A stretch of DNA of 64,000 nt from Anaerolineales bacterium UBA2181 (GCA_002328075.1 DCVT01000006.1:4046-68045), one strand, 5' to 3'; shown: positions 53,602 through 62,370, counted from the stretch's first letter. Notes: generated by a model not told the origin, from the sequence alone. A program made the numbers and translations.

Positions 53602-53850
53602 ATGGCAAAAAAGGCACGAAGAAAAAAGCAAACGGTGTTGACCCAGGCTCAGCTTGCCGGCACCAAGAAACAGGACGAGGTCCTCTCTGACAAGGTCATC
53701 ATCGAGTATCAGGTCCCTGAGCCGACTGCCCGCGTCGCAGTCGATTTCCGGCAGGAGTACAAGTACGTTGTCAACGACTTGCAGCGCGTGGGGATCTTGG
53801 CGGCCATTATGCTGGGGATATTGATCGCCCTTAACTTGGTGCTCAGATAA
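53602..53850 (+). CDS. small single-pass membrane protein of unknown function
   Basis: 82 residues: a very basic N-terminus (KKARRKKQ), a polar middle and one hydrophobic C-terminal segment (about 63-81, GILAAIMLGILIALNLVLR). It starts four bases after the sortase stop and is probably co-transcribed with it. Tail-anchored topology is likely. No family recognised. Confidence 0.7.
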   Translation: MAKKARRKKQTVLTQAQLAGTKKQDEVLSDKVIIEYQVPEPTARVAVDFRQEYKYVVNDLQRVGILAAIMLGILIALNLVLR

Positions 53851-54055
53851 AGGAATCGGTTGCGGCCGGGTGTCGTCGGGCGAGGCTATTCACCCCCTGA
53901 AAAAACCAACCGGATGCGGTAACATCAGGACAAAGCAGCGCGGGCTGGTACCGTCAACCCGTGCCTCACATCCTTCTTTCCGGGTCGGCGACCAGTTGTC
54001 GCCGCGGTGACCATCGCCATGCCGCGCTCTTTCCATATATGTCGTGGTTGAGGAG
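53851..54055. other. intergenic stretch without gene
   Basis: About 205 bases between two convergent genes. GCGCGGG near 53938 can pair with CCCGTGC near 53959 (seven pairs, 13-base loop), but no T-tract follows. I see no gene, tRNA or repeat here. Confidence 0.5.
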
Positions 54056-55834
54056 TCAGGCGCCGGCTTCCGGCGCCAGTGGCGTGATCATGGTGATCGT
54101 GGTGCCCTGACCGGGAGCAGATTTGACATCCAGTGAGCCGTTGATGAGTTCTGCTCGCTCACGCATGTTAATCATGCCGAGACTGCCGCGACCTTCGTAA
54201 TCGCGCAGGGTTTTCGCGGCGTCAAAACCCACACCGTCGTCACGGATTTGCACTGCAAAGAGCCCGGCATCGGCCCACAGCCGGACCTCTACCTTGGAGG
54301 CCTGGGAGTATTTGCGGGCGTTGCCCAGAGCTTCTTCCACGACGTAAAAGATGACCGCTGCTTGTTTGCCATCCAGTCTCCGGGTTGCATCGCCGGTCTC
54401 GTGGATCTGTATCTTTAACCCGTCGGATTCGCTGAACTTGTCAGCCAGCGCCTGGAGTGCAGGCATCAGCCCCTGCGTCTCCAGGATCAGCGGCCGCATG
54501 GTAAAGAGCATTTGCCGAATCTCGCGAACCGTCTGCCGAGCCAGGTTCTCGATGACTTCCAGCTCGGCAAGCGTCTTTTGCGGATCGTGGATCGCCATCT
54601 TGCGCAAGGAATGGACGCGCATGGCAACTGCCGAAATGCCTTGCGTCGGTCCGTCGTGCAGGTCGCGCGACAGTCGGTGTCGGGCATCCTCTTCTATTCG
54701 CATGATCCGATCTTTTTCGACCTGCAGGTTCTGGTACAGCATGGCGTTGTGCAATACTACCGTTGCCCGTTCTGCTACCGCTGCCAGGTAATCCAGCTGT
54801 TCTGGAGCAAAATCCGACAACCCATCCGTCCCAAGAACCAGCGCACCAAAGCTCTCAAAACCAATGCGGAGGGGTAGCACCACAGCGACCCGGCAATCTG
54901 CGAAAGCAGTAAATGAGGCCAACTCGGGGTCATCTGCTGGCGCGGGCACCACTGTTAGCTCGGCATTCCGGAGGGCTTGGGCCACGGCGCCCTCCTTACC
55001 GGGAATTTTCTGACCGAGTTCGTGCCGCGGCACACCACGCGAGGTCGCCAGGCGCAACGTCCCGGAATCAAACAGGAAAACCGCCCCCACGGTACGGGCT
55101 TTGCCAGACCAGCCGCCCATGGCATGATCAACCACTTCCAAGGAAGAGGCCATGGCATCCTCAAAGCTCAGCGTTCCACCCAGCGTTCCGGTGATTCGCT
55201 GCATGGCCTGCTCACGGTCCAGCGAAGCCTGAAGACCCTGTAGCTGTCGGCGCGCCAGCGCGATCTGACGCCTGGCCCCCTGCCGGAGCGCATGGTCCGC
55301 CACATAACCAGCAAGGAACCCGACACCGAGCAGCAAGAACGCGCTGAAGACTGCGGCGAGGACCTCCTCGGCCGACAGCGGTGCCGAAAGAGCCCGGAGC
55401 ACAGCCGCCGCTCGTGCCATCCCGATGGCTAACCCCGCGAGCATGCCGGCCGTCCAGTGCACGCGAACGGCCGCCGAGATGACCGGCAACAGCATCACGA
55501 GAAAGAGCGGATCGATCAGGAGCGCCATGATATCGGGACCCGGGCGCAATATCAGGTAGGCAGAGCCAGCCAGAACCGAGTCCATCACCAGCGTCGCCGT
55601 GGGGAGTAGCCGAGCAAGCCAACCCTGGTACGCCAGACCGGTGATCAGGAGATTGTAGGCAATGACCAGGCCAGCCCAGGAAGGAACCAAGGAATTGGAT
55701 ATCGAAAAGGCGATCCGGTCCGGCACAACAAGCCAGAGAAACACAAAACCGAGAGCCGCAATCAGGTATGCCAGCCAACGAGCGCCAGCCACCTGAAGAT
55801 CAACCCACGTGGCGTTGCTGCGTCCGGTGCTCAC
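54056..55834 (-). CDS. NarL-group sensor histidine kinase with GAF domain
   Basis: A 592-residue membrane kinase. About seven hydrophobic segments occupy residues 15-185; a short coiled coil follows (about 185-215); a GAF domain spans about 220-370; the HisKA_3 dimerisation helix has RHRLSRDLHDGPTQG with phosphorylated His393; the HATPase has VVEEALGNARKYSQAS and RDDGVGFD, GRGSLGMINMRERAE. Signal unknown. GTG 55834 with GGGAGG just before it is preferred over ATG 55945, which would overlap tRNA-Val and its terminator. No cognate regulator is adjacent. Confidence 0.9.
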   Translation of the reverse strand: MSTGRSNATWVDLQVAGARWLAYLIAALGFVFLWLVVPDRIAFSISNSLVPSWAGLVIAYNLLITGLAYQGWLARLLPTATLVMDSVLAGSAYLILRPGPDIMALLIDPLFLVMLLPVISAAVRVHWTAGMLAGLAIGMARAAAVLRALSAPLSAEEVLAAVFSAFLLLGVGFLAGYVADHALRQGARRQIALARRQLQGLQASLDREQAMQRITGTLGGTLSFEDAMASSLEVVDHAMGGWSGKARTVGAVFLFDSGTLRLATSRGVPRHELGQKIPGKEGAVAQALRNAELTVVPAPADDPELASFTAFADCRVAVVLPLRIGFESFGALVLGTDGLSDFAPEQLDYLAAVAERATVVLHNAMLYQNLQVEKDRIMRIEEDARHRLSRDLHDGPTQGISAVAMRVHSLRKMAIHDPQKTLAELEVIENLARQTVREIRQMLFTMRPLILETQGLMPALQALADKFSESDGLKIQIHETGDATRRLDGKQAAVIFYVVEEALGNARKYSQASKVEVRLWADAGLFAVQIRDDGVGFDAAKTLRDYEGRGSLGMINMRERAELINGSLDVKSAPGQGTTITMITPLAPEAGA

Positions 55835-55874
55835 GCCTCCCTCCCTGGCGATGCCATCATTGGGCAAGCCGCCC

Positions 55875-55913
55875 AAAGCAAAGGGCTGCGGCACGAGTAG
55901 GTGCCTGCAGCCC
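55875..55913 (-). terminator. intrinsic terminator after tRNA-Val
   Basis: On the reverse strand GGGCTGC and GGCAC pair with GTGCC and GCAGCCC (12 pairs, one A bulge, six-base loop), followed by TTTGCTTT. It lies between tRNA-Val and the kinase start. Confidence 0.8.
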
Positions 55914-55920
55914 CAAGTTG

Positions 55921-55994
55921 TGGGCGAGAGGGGACTCGAACCCATGGCCTCACGGATGTGAACCGTGCGCTCTGACCAACTGAGCTACTCGCCC
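55921..55994 (-). tRNA. tRNA-Val (anticodon CAC)
   Basis: Reverse-strand cloverleaf: acceptor GGGCGAG/CTCGCCC with discriminator A, D-stem GCTC/GAGC, anticodon stem CACGG/CCGTG with loop TTCACAT (anticodon CAC, reading GTG), and T-stem ATGGG/CCCCT with TTCGAGT. CCA is not encoded. Confidence 0.94.
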
Positions 55995-56005
55995 GACCGT
56001 GCGTC

Positions 56006-56034
56006 ATTATAACACCAAGTGCGTGAAGCGGCAA
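56006..56034 (-). promoter_or_regulatory. promoter of tRNA-Val
   Basis: Reverse strand: TTGCCG (56034-56029), 17 bases, perfect TATAAT (56011-56006), about 11 bases before the tRNA. Confidence 0.8.
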
Positions 56035-56061
56035 ATGCGCATCGACTCTACCGAGCGATTT

Positions 56062-56937
56062 CTAAGGGCGGACATACTTTTCCCAAAGCAATCGCACGGC
56101 CTGGATGCTGATCAGGTCCCTTCCCTGGTCGTACCGCTCCTCCAGGTTCTCGACCCCAATCAGCGCGCCGAGAGCCGCGCGCGTCGGGTCGTCATAGTTG
56201 CCGGCTGCCGAGCCCGCGAAATATCCGCTCCAGCGCAGGATCTCCTGCACCTCGTGTAGAACCTGGCCCTCAATGGGCACCATCTCCCCGGGCAGGGGAG
56301 GTTTGAAAAAGACATGGTGCAGCTCTACCAGTGCCTTTAGCCGGTCAATGGGTGCAGGATCGTCATCCACCCTCAAGTCCAGATAACGGTCGTTGAGACC
56401 CCCATATCCGCCCTGTTGACGGACCACCAGCACGCCAGCAGATTGCTGTCCCCTGCGGTCCCCACCGGCCGCCTGTCCGGCCGCCAGAGCGGCCACCAGG
56501 CGATCGGCCAACTCGCCACTCGCTTGCTCAAATCCGATTGCCATCGCCTCCACGGTGGCCCCGCTCACCAGGATGTTACCCTGCACACTGAATCCGTTGC
56601 CTGTCAGCCCACCAGCCCACGGCTGGCACTCCCGGCCCGTGTAATTGGCGGTTCGTCCTTGGCAATCCACAATGCCCACCTGTCTTTGCTCACGCGCCGC
56701 GTCGTCCGCGATCAGCCGCTCAAGTACTGCCTCAGCGCGGAATCCTTGCGCCATGAGCGCCAACCCTTGTGGACCAAAGGCGACATTGGCGTAAGACTGG
56801 GTGGCCACGGCGCCAGCTCCAGCTTGTGCCCAGGACACCACCGCCGCGGCCGCGAGGAACTTGGACTGCACCGCCACCCCCCACTCGGCAGCATGGGGAT
56901 CATACGCCACAATCGAAAACGTGGACATTGGCGCCAT
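56062..56937 (-). CDS. DUF1028 family Ntn-hydrolase-like protein
   Basis: A 291-residue protein with the DUF1028 pattern: STFSIVAYDPHAAEWGVAVQSKFLAAAAVVSWAQAGAGAVATQ at the start, then GNILVSGATVEAM, and RGQQSAGVLVVRQQGGYGGLNDRYLDLRVDD. The family has an Ntn-hydrolase-like fold; substrates are poorly known. The C-terminal 60 residues may be a peptidoglycan-binding-like helical region. AAGGAGGTGAT lies five bases before ATG 56937. Confidence 0.88.
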   Translation of the reverse strand: MAPMSTFSIVAYDPHAAEWGVAVQSKFLAAAAVVSWAQAGAGAVATQSYANVAFGPQGLALMAQGFRAEAVLERLIADDAAREQRQVGIVDCQGRTANYTGRECQPWAGGLTGNGFSVQGNILVSGATVEAMAIGFEQASGELADRLVAALAAGQAAGGDRRGQQSAGVLVVRQQGGYGGLNDRYLDLRVDDDPAPIDRLKALVELHHVFFKPPLPGEMVPIEGQVLHEVQEILRWSGYFAGSAAGNYDDPTRAALGALIGVENLEERYDQGRDLISIQAVRLLWEKYVRP

Positions 56938-56956
56938 CTATCACCTCCTTGGATCC

Positions 56957-56985
56957 AGTATACCTTCTGATGGCCGCGACCGCAA
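56957..56985 (-). promoter_or_regulatory. promoter of the DUF1028 gene
   Basis: Reverse strand: TTGCGG (56985-56980), 17 bases, TATACT (56962-56957). The leader is about 14 nt and carries the AGGAGGTGAT site. Confidence 0.65.
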
Positions 56986-57033
56986 CAACCAGGCCGTCGC
57001 CGAGATGGGGTCACGCAGGCCTCAATGCCGTGC

Positions 57034-57061
57034 TTGACGTTTCGGCCAACACGAGTATACT
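57034..57061 (+). promoter_or_regulatory. promoter of the peroxiredoxin gene
   Basis: TTGACG (57034-57039), 16 bases, TATACT (57056-57061). Predicted start near 57068 gives a 140-nt leader, long for this window. Confidence 0.7.
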
Positions 57062-57149
57062 GGCCTCGAGGTCAAGAGGTCGGCTGCACGCCTTTGGATT
57101 GCGAGGAAACACACCTGACATCGCAGGTCTGCGCAGTTGAAGAAGGCGG

Positions 57150-57171
57150 CGTTGCACTGCACGGTGCAACG
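57150..57171 (+). promoter_or_regulatory. inverted repeat in the peroxiredoxin leader
   Basis: Arms CGTTGCAC (57150-57157) and GTGCAACG (57164-57171) with a six-base centre, 36 bases before the start codon. It could be a repressor site or an mRNA hairpin. Confidence 0.5.
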
Positions 57172-57207
57172 ATTAAGGGAGCGGGTGTTCGAAATCAGGA
57201 GAGCAAT

Positions 57208-57915
57208 ATGAGCGAACCCAAGGATTCATGTGTACAACCGGCCCGCGGAATCATCGGCAAGCCACCATCCGCGGATATACCTGCCACGCCAGCACAGGAG
57301 GTCAACGTGGAACTAGCACGTGTAGGTCAAAAGGCGCCGGATTTTGAGGCCGGCGCCTATTTTGGCGGAGGTTTCAAAAACGTTCGCCTTTCGGATTACG
57401 CAGGCAAGTGGGTAGTCATCTGTTTCTACCCAGGCGACTTTACCTTTGTCTGACCGACGGAGCTGTCGGCAGTTGCCGTCAGATATCCCGAGTTTCGGGC
57501 TCTCGGCGTGGAGGTCCTCTCTCTGAGTACTGACAGCCGATTTGTCCACAAGATATGGCAAGAGGAAGAACTGTCCAAGATGGTGGACGGCGGTGTGCCG
57601 TTCCCCATGCTCTCCGATGCGGGAGGGAAAATCGGCCGCGCGTATGGCGTTTATGATGAGGCGGCCGGTGTGGATATCCGCGGGCGCTTTATCATCGACC
57701 CAGACGGCGTGATCCGCGCCATGGAGGTGCTGACCCCCGAAGTAGGCCGAAACGTGGATGAATTGCTGCGGCAGGTCAAGGCCTTCCAACACGTGGTAAA
57801 GACCGGCGAGGTCACGCCCTCAGGCTGGCAACCCGGCACGCCCACACTCAAACCCGGACCGAGCTTGGTAGGTAAGGTCTGGAAAGAGTGGCAACCACGG
57901 ATCATCTACAAATAG
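57208..57915 (+). CDS. selenocysteine-type peroxiredoxin (AhpC/Prx family), UGA at the peroxidatic position
   Basis: The frame from ATG 57208 (AGGAGAG site) reads a 2-Cys-like peroxiredoxin, ARVGQKAPDFEAGAYF then FYPGDFTFV. The next codon, 57451-57453, is TGA where the family has the peroxidatic Cys (FTFVCPTEL). The frame continues at once with PTELSAVAVRYPEFRALGVEVLSLSTDS to a normal end at 57915 (235 residues, U82). Loss of exactly the catalytic Cys, with the rest intact, suggests selenocysteine. A hairpin starts just after the TGA. Such enzymes reduce hydroperoxides with thioredoxin-like donors. No C-terminal resolving Cys is visible. A plain nonsense mutation is the alternative. GTG 57307 after AGGAGG is a second possible start. 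Confidence 0.8.
57449..57483 (+). promoter_or_regulatory. candidate bacterial SECIS hairpin
   Basis: Directly after the UGA, GACGG (57456-57460) and AGCTG (57461-57465) pair with CAGTT (57470-57474) and CCGTC (57476-57480), with G57475 bulged and a UCGG loop (57466-57469). TCT (57449-57451) can pair with AGA (57481-57483) around the codon. The loop starts 13 nt after UGA, a little closer than in E. coli fdhF. Confidence 0.6.
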
Positions 57916-58000
57916 AATCGACGAGCTTCGGGTACCCGCTCCCGTCCTTCTAGCAAGACAAAGCCGACCACAGAAAGTCGACCCCCCGTGCGCTGATCCG

Positions 58001-58023
58001 CCCCCCGGCAGCAGAGCGGGGGG
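58001..58023. terminator. weak GC hairpin between convergent genes
   Basis: CCCCCC (58001-58006) can pair with GGGGGG (58018-58023), followed by TTGCTGTTT. It lies in the 263-base gap between the peroxiredoxin and the reverse-strand fusion gene; nothing else is seen in this gap. Confidence 0.4.
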
Positions 58024-58178
58024 TTGCTGTTTACAGCACCGACAGCGAACAGCCGTTATTCCTGACACCGGGCGCTGACCGGCCGCATGACCGTTGTTGG
58101 CCGCTAACGTCAGCGCAACCAGTCAAGTCCATCACTAGCACGGCCGCAACGACGGGAAGCCGACTGGGGGTACTGCGC

Positions 58179-60800
58179 TCACTCGTTCGGGTGCCCGGCC
58201 AACAAGCCCTCCAGAAAGTCGTCCTCCTGCTCATCGCCGACAATCTGGCCGTCCAATCGCGCGTAGAGTAGCGCTCGCAGCAGTTCCCCATACCGCGGGC
58301 CCGGTTTGATGCCACGATTGATCAGGTGATGACCGGTGGTGTGAATCCGCACCGGCGACCATTCATGCACATATCGTTCTATCCGGTTTCCGACTGCCTC
58401 CTCACCGACCGCTGCTGCTGCCATCAACAAGACGGATAACGGATAAGGGGCCAACAAACGGTGCACTTCGCTGGGCAAAACTGCCTGCGCCAGTTGTCCG
58501 AAATCCCGTTTCAGCGCATGCAGCAATCGCGTGCTTTCCACAGTCATGTGTTGCACCTTGAGCCGGCGCTGCAGCCCCTCCAGTGAGTGCTGATCCAAAC
58601 GGAAGGTAAGCATGCCGAAATAGCAGAGCTCGACCAGGTATGCATCCACTTGCGGTGCCCATGTGGGTTCGCGCAGCAGGTTGCGCACCCGCACGAAACG
58701 TTCTTCGACCCAGCTATCGAACGCCAGATCCGGATGGATCTGCGCCAAGACGCCCAGTTGACTCAGCCGGGCGAATCCCAGCTCGGGTTTGGGTTCGCGG
58801 AGCAGCAACTCTAGCTCATGACGAATTCGGTCGCCCGACACCCGGTCCAACAGGTTCACCGATTGGTGCAAGAGCTCCTCGGTTCGCTCCTCGATGCGAA
58901 AGCCCAACCGCTGCTCGAACCTGACTGCCCGCAGTATACGGGTCGGGTCATCGATGAAACTGAGGCTGTGCAGAACACGCACCAGGCCACGTTCCAGGTC
59001 GCGCTTGCCGCCGTAGAAATCCAGCAGCTCACCGAATCGGTCCGGATTCAACCGAACGGCCAACGTGTTGATGGTAAAGTCCCGGCGGTGAAGGTCCAAC
59101 TTAATCGAACCCCGGGTGACTTCGGGCAACGCCGTCGGGTGCTCATAAAACTCGCTGCGCGCCGTGACGAAATCAATGGCATTGGGCAGCACAAACCCAC
59201 TACCCGGCAACTCGCCAAACCTGGCCCACATAGCGGGATCGATGATCCATTTGGCAGTGCCAAAGCGGGTATGGGTGCGGACACGGCCGCCGAATAGGCC
59301 AGCCACCTTCTTGGCCAACGAAATCGCGTCTCCCTCAACTACCATGTCCAGATCCATGGTGGGAGTATCCAGCAGGATATCTCGCACCACGCCAGCCACC
59401 AGAAATAGGTCCACACCCAAATCCTGACCGACGACTCCGACCTGGCGCACCAACTGCAATACCGGCTCGGGTATCGTCCGCTCCATACGCGACCGCATCT
59501 CCTCCCTTTCGGCGCCGACAATCCGGGGCTTCCAAAGGTTGATGACATCGGTTCGGGTCACAACGCCAATCACCTCCCCGTCCTTTTCCGAGACAACGGG
59601 CACCTGCCCCCATCCGTGCTCCATCATAAGGGTTTGGAGACGGGTCACCGGGTCACTGGGCGTCACAGTGACCTCGCCAGGCAACATGAAGCGTCGAACG
59701 CCGGCGTGACCAAGCTTGTGCTGTAAAGCGCGATCGATGTCGCGACGGGTCAACAGCCCAACGACGCGACCGCCTTCCACTACCGGATACCCCTCGTGTC
59801 CAACCTTGAGGACCCGCTGGTTTGCCTCATCAATGGTCGTTTCTGACGAGATCGTTTCGACGCCGTGTGACATGATCTGGGCGACCGTGGTGATCGGTTG
59901 CACAAAATCGGGCAGCAAACTCAGTAACTCGGACCGGGCTTCTGCCAGGCTCCGGTCGCGGACGATAGCCGCCGCCGCGCGTGCGTGACCGCCGCCCTCA
60001 AAACAGGCCGCCACCCGTCCCACGTGGATTGTGTCCACCGTGCTGCGCGCCACCATTTGGATGTGGCGATCCAATTTGACTAACACGAACAGCGCGTCCG
60101 GGTCATACAGGTCGCGCAGCTTGTGGGCCAGGGTGGATATCTCGTCAGCGTAACCTGGCACCTCGGCCGTGGCGACCACGACCGACTGGCCATCGAATTG
60201 GTGCACCTCGGCGGCATCCTGAAGGAGGGAGAACAGCTGGCGTTGTTCATCATTCAACGGATGGTGCAGAAAACGAACCAGCAGGCCCAAATCGGCCCGC
60301 TGCTCCAGCAGCCAGGCAGCCGCACGCACATCGCGAGCCGTGGTGGCGCTATACGTCAGCGAACCTGTATCCTCATAGATGCCCAACAACAACAGCGTCG
60401 CCTCGATGGGCGTAAGATGGATGCCCTGCGTTGGGAATCGCTCCAGCAACAACGTCGTCGTGGCGCCGATGGGGTCACCTTCAAAGCGGTACTCTGGGTT
60501 CAGATCCTCGGCCGGCAGATGGTGATCGACAATCCAGACCTCAGTCTTTTTGCTCATCCCCCGAAGCGTGGCAATTCCCTGCGTATCCACCAAGATCACT
60601 CGGTTGATGCGGGCATTGCGCTTGAGTTCCTCCAGCTGTACAAAAGGAAGCACGTCCCAGTAAAGCGAGAGAAAGCTGCGCACGTTGCGGTTGACCCGGC
60701 GAGGAAGGATCGGCGACGCTGCCGGGTGCAACTTGTGCGCTGCCAACATGGATGCGATGGCATCAAAATCGGCGTTCTCGTGCGAGAGGATGACTTGCAT
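58179..60800 (-). CDS. DHH phosphoesterase - CBS - CCA/polyA nucleotidyltransferase fusion
   Basis: An 873-residue three-part protein. The DHH/DHHA1 part (1-305) has HENADFDA (7-14), VDTQG, VDHH (91-94) and GGGHARAAAA. Two CBS domains follow (about 310-430: IMSHGVETISSETTIDEA, VTPSDPVTRLQTLMMEHG). The class II tRNA nucleotidyltransferase head (about 455-600) has LFLVAGVVRDILLDTPTMDLDMVVEG and RRDFTINTLAVRL, then the RNA-binding helices with DDPTRILRAVRFEQRLGF. This architecture is known in several lineages with CCA- or A-adding activity; the DHH part may act on oligonucleotides. It is the only tRNA-maturation gene in the window. Confidence 0.9.
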   Translation of the reverse strand: MQVILSHENADFDAIASMLAAHKLHPAASPILPRRVNRNVRSFLSLYWDVLPFVQLEELKRNARINRVILVDTQGIATLRGMSKKTEVWIVDHHLPAEDLNPEYRFEGDPIGATTTLLLERFPTQGIHLTPIEATLLLLGIYEDTGSLTYSATTARDVRAAAWLLEQRADLGLLVRFLHHPLNDEQRQLFSLLQDAAEVHQFDGQSVVVATAEVPGYADEISTLAHKLRDLYDPDALFVLVKLDRHIQMVARSTVDTIHVGRVAACFEGGGHARAAAAIVRDRSLAEARSELLSLLPDFVQPITTVAQIMSHGVETISSETTIDEANQRVLKVGHEGYPVVEGGRVVGLLTRRDIDRALQHKLGHAGVRRFMLPGEVTVTPSDPVTRLQTLMMEHGWGQVPVVSEKDGEVIGVVTRTDVINLWKPRIVGAEREEMRSRMERTIPEPVLQLVRQVGVVGQDLGVDLFLVAGVVRDILLDTPTMDLDMVVEGDAISLAKKVAGLFGGRVRTHTRFGTAKWIIDPAMWARFGELPGSGFVLPNAIDFVTARSEFYEHPTALPEVTRGSIKLDLHRRDFTINTLAVRLNPDRFGELLDFYGGKRDLERGLVRVLHSLSFIDDPTRILRAVRFEQRLGFRIEERTEELLHQSVNLLDRVSGDRIRHELELLLREPKPELGFARLSQLGVLAQIHPDLAFDSWVEERFVRVRNLLREPTWAPQVDAYLVELCYFGMLTFRLDQHSLEGLQRRLKVQHMTVESTRLLHALKRDFGQLAQAVLPSEVHRLLAPYPLSVLLMAAAAVGEEAVGNRIERYVHEWSPVRIHTTGHHLINRGIKPGPRYGELLRALLYARLDGQIVGDEQEDDFLEGLLAGHPNE

Positions 60801-60836
60801 GGCCTTCAGGCAAAGGTAACCGTCAAGCCGGGCCCA

Positions 60837-62246
60837 TCACTGCGGGATGATGACGGCGCGCACCCGGGTTGCCATTTCCCGGGCCCGCTGTGGGGCATCG
60901 CCCACGTAGCCCGCCACGCTCATGACGTCCTGCAGGCGCTCGGCCGGAAGGTAGCGCAGCACCTCAGGGTCACTGGTCAAGAGATACAGCAGCGGATTCG
61001 GTTTCCCTACCTCGACAGCTGCCCAGGCCTCCAGGCAGTGTCGCCGAATCACCTCGTGCATGGCTTGACGGTCAGCCCCTGCCCGGACCAGTTCCATAAG
61101 AAGAGGTTCGGTGGCAGAAAACAGGCCAAATGTCTCCAGGTTCCGGTCCATGGCCACGCGGTTCACCCGCAGCCCGCTGATGAGCCGTTTGGCCAGCACC
61201 AACAAGGCATCCACCGCCAAGAACGCTTCTGGTAGCAGAGATCGCCGGTTGGCCGAGTCGTCCAAGGTCCGTTCCAGCACCGAGTGCGCGGCGTTATCCC
61301 AGGCCACCCGAGGCAGGGCAGCCACAAGCCGGGCCAAGCTTCCCACGGTCTCGGCGTGAACCGGGTTCCGTTTGAAAGGCATGGCAGACGAGCCCACCTG
61401 AATCTGCTCGGAAGGCTCGGCCCACTCACCAAACGGCAAAGACTGCAGCACTCTAAGGTCCAGCGCAAACTTGTACAGCGTGCCGGCAATGCCCCCGAGT
61501 GCGTTCAGGACCAGCCAATCCTGTTTCCTCGGGTAGGTCTGGGTCGTCACCGGAAAAGCCGCTAGGCCCAGCGATGCCATGGCGACTGCCTCCAAGTCGG
61601 CCGGCTGAACTCCCGTTCCCTTTAGCAGTGCGGCAAACGAGGCGGAGGTACCCACCGCACCCTTGAACCCCTTGCCCCGGATGCCCAAACTCACCCGCTG
61701 CACCTCCTCACGATCCCATAGCAGATCCTGCGCGGTCTGGGCCAGACGGTAGCCCAGCGTAGTAGGCTCGGCCGGTTGCAGGTGGGTCCAGGCCATGGCA
61801 GGCAGGTCCGCCCAGCGCTCGATACCATCCGCCAGCGGTCGAAGGACCGCATCTAGCCGCTGCAGAACCAGGTCCAGTGCGCCACGGATGAGCAACGCAT
61901 CCGCGTTGTCCTTGATATCGGAACTGGTGGCCCCGGCATGGAGCACGGCACCACCGTTCGGACATTGCTCGGCAAAGACGCGCAATTCTGCCATCAGGTC
62001 ATGTTGTATTTGGGCCTCGACGGCATGGGAGCGGGCAATGTCCACCTGGTCGGCGTGCTGCTGCAGTTCAGCCAGTTGCTCCTGGCTCACCAGACCAACC
62101 GCTCGCTGCGCTTCAGACAGGGCGACCCAGATCCGGCGCCACGTGCGTCTACGGTGCTCCTCAGACCAGATGCGCCTCATCTCCTCAGAGCCATAACGCC
62201 AGGTGTAGGGAGAGAGATATGTGTCATGCGAAAACGGGATGACCAT
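60837..62246 (-). CDS. purB: adenylosuccinate lyase
   Basis: About 469 residues of the fumarase/aspartase superfamily, acting twice in purine synthesis. HAGATSSDIKDNADALLI is the first substrate loop, MAWTHLQPAEPTTLGYRLA the second, and VGSSAMPFKRNPVHAE the signature of the catalytic Ser loop. ATG 62246 is used (MVIPFSHDTYLSPYTW); the open frame to 62375 runs through the promoter. The predicted transcription start falls on this ATG. Confidence 0.93.
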   Translation of the reverse strand: MVIPFSHDTYLSPYTWRYGSEEMRRIWSEEHRRRTWRRIWVALSEAQRAVGLVSQEQLAELQQHADQVDIARSHAVEAQIQHDLMAELRVFAEQCPNGGAVLHAGATSSDIKDNADALLIRGALDLVLQRLDAVLRPLADGIERWADLPAMAWTHLQPAEPTTLGYRLAQTAQDLLWDREEVQRVSLGIRGKGFKGAVGTSASFAALLKGTGVQPADLEAVAMASLGLAAFPVTTQTYPRKQDWLVLNALGGIAGTLYKFALDLRVLQSLPFGEWAEPSEQIQVGSSAMPFKRNPVHAETVGSLARLVAALPRVAWDNAAHSVLERTLDDSANRRSLLPEAFLAVDALLVLAKRLISGLRVNRVAMDRNLETFGLFSATEPLLMELVRAGADRQAMHEVIRRHCLEAWAAVEVGKPNPLLYLLTSDPEVLRYLPAERLQDVMSVAGYVGDAPQRAREMATRVRAVIIPQ

Positions 62247-62252
62247 AGCGCG

Positions 62253-62281
62253 AGTATACCATCCGGGCAGCCGATTGACCA
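62253..62281 (-). promoter_or_regulatory. promoter at the start of purB (leaderless type)
   Basis: Reverse strand: TGGTCA (62281-62276), 17 bases, TATACT (62258-62253). ATG 62246 is the seventh base after the -10 box. The -35 box is only moderate. Confidence 0.55.
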
Positions 62282-62340
62282 TATCGGCGTTGCAGGAGCC
62301 TGAAGCGGAATCCGCGCAGTAGCAGATGGGCTGTTGGCAA

Positions 62341-62370
62341 TTCGCATTTGGCCACACTCTGGAGTAGAAT
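62341..62370 (+). promoter_or_regulatory. possible promoter of glgC
   Basis: TTCGCA (62341-62346), 18 bases, TAGAAT (62365-62370). Leader of about 40 nt with AAGGAAG before ATG 62416. Confidence 0.4.

Noticed and set aside
55835..55945. Longer histidine-kinase start at 55945
   Set aside because: It would run through tRNA-Val and its terminator, and GTG 55834 has a strong ribosome site.
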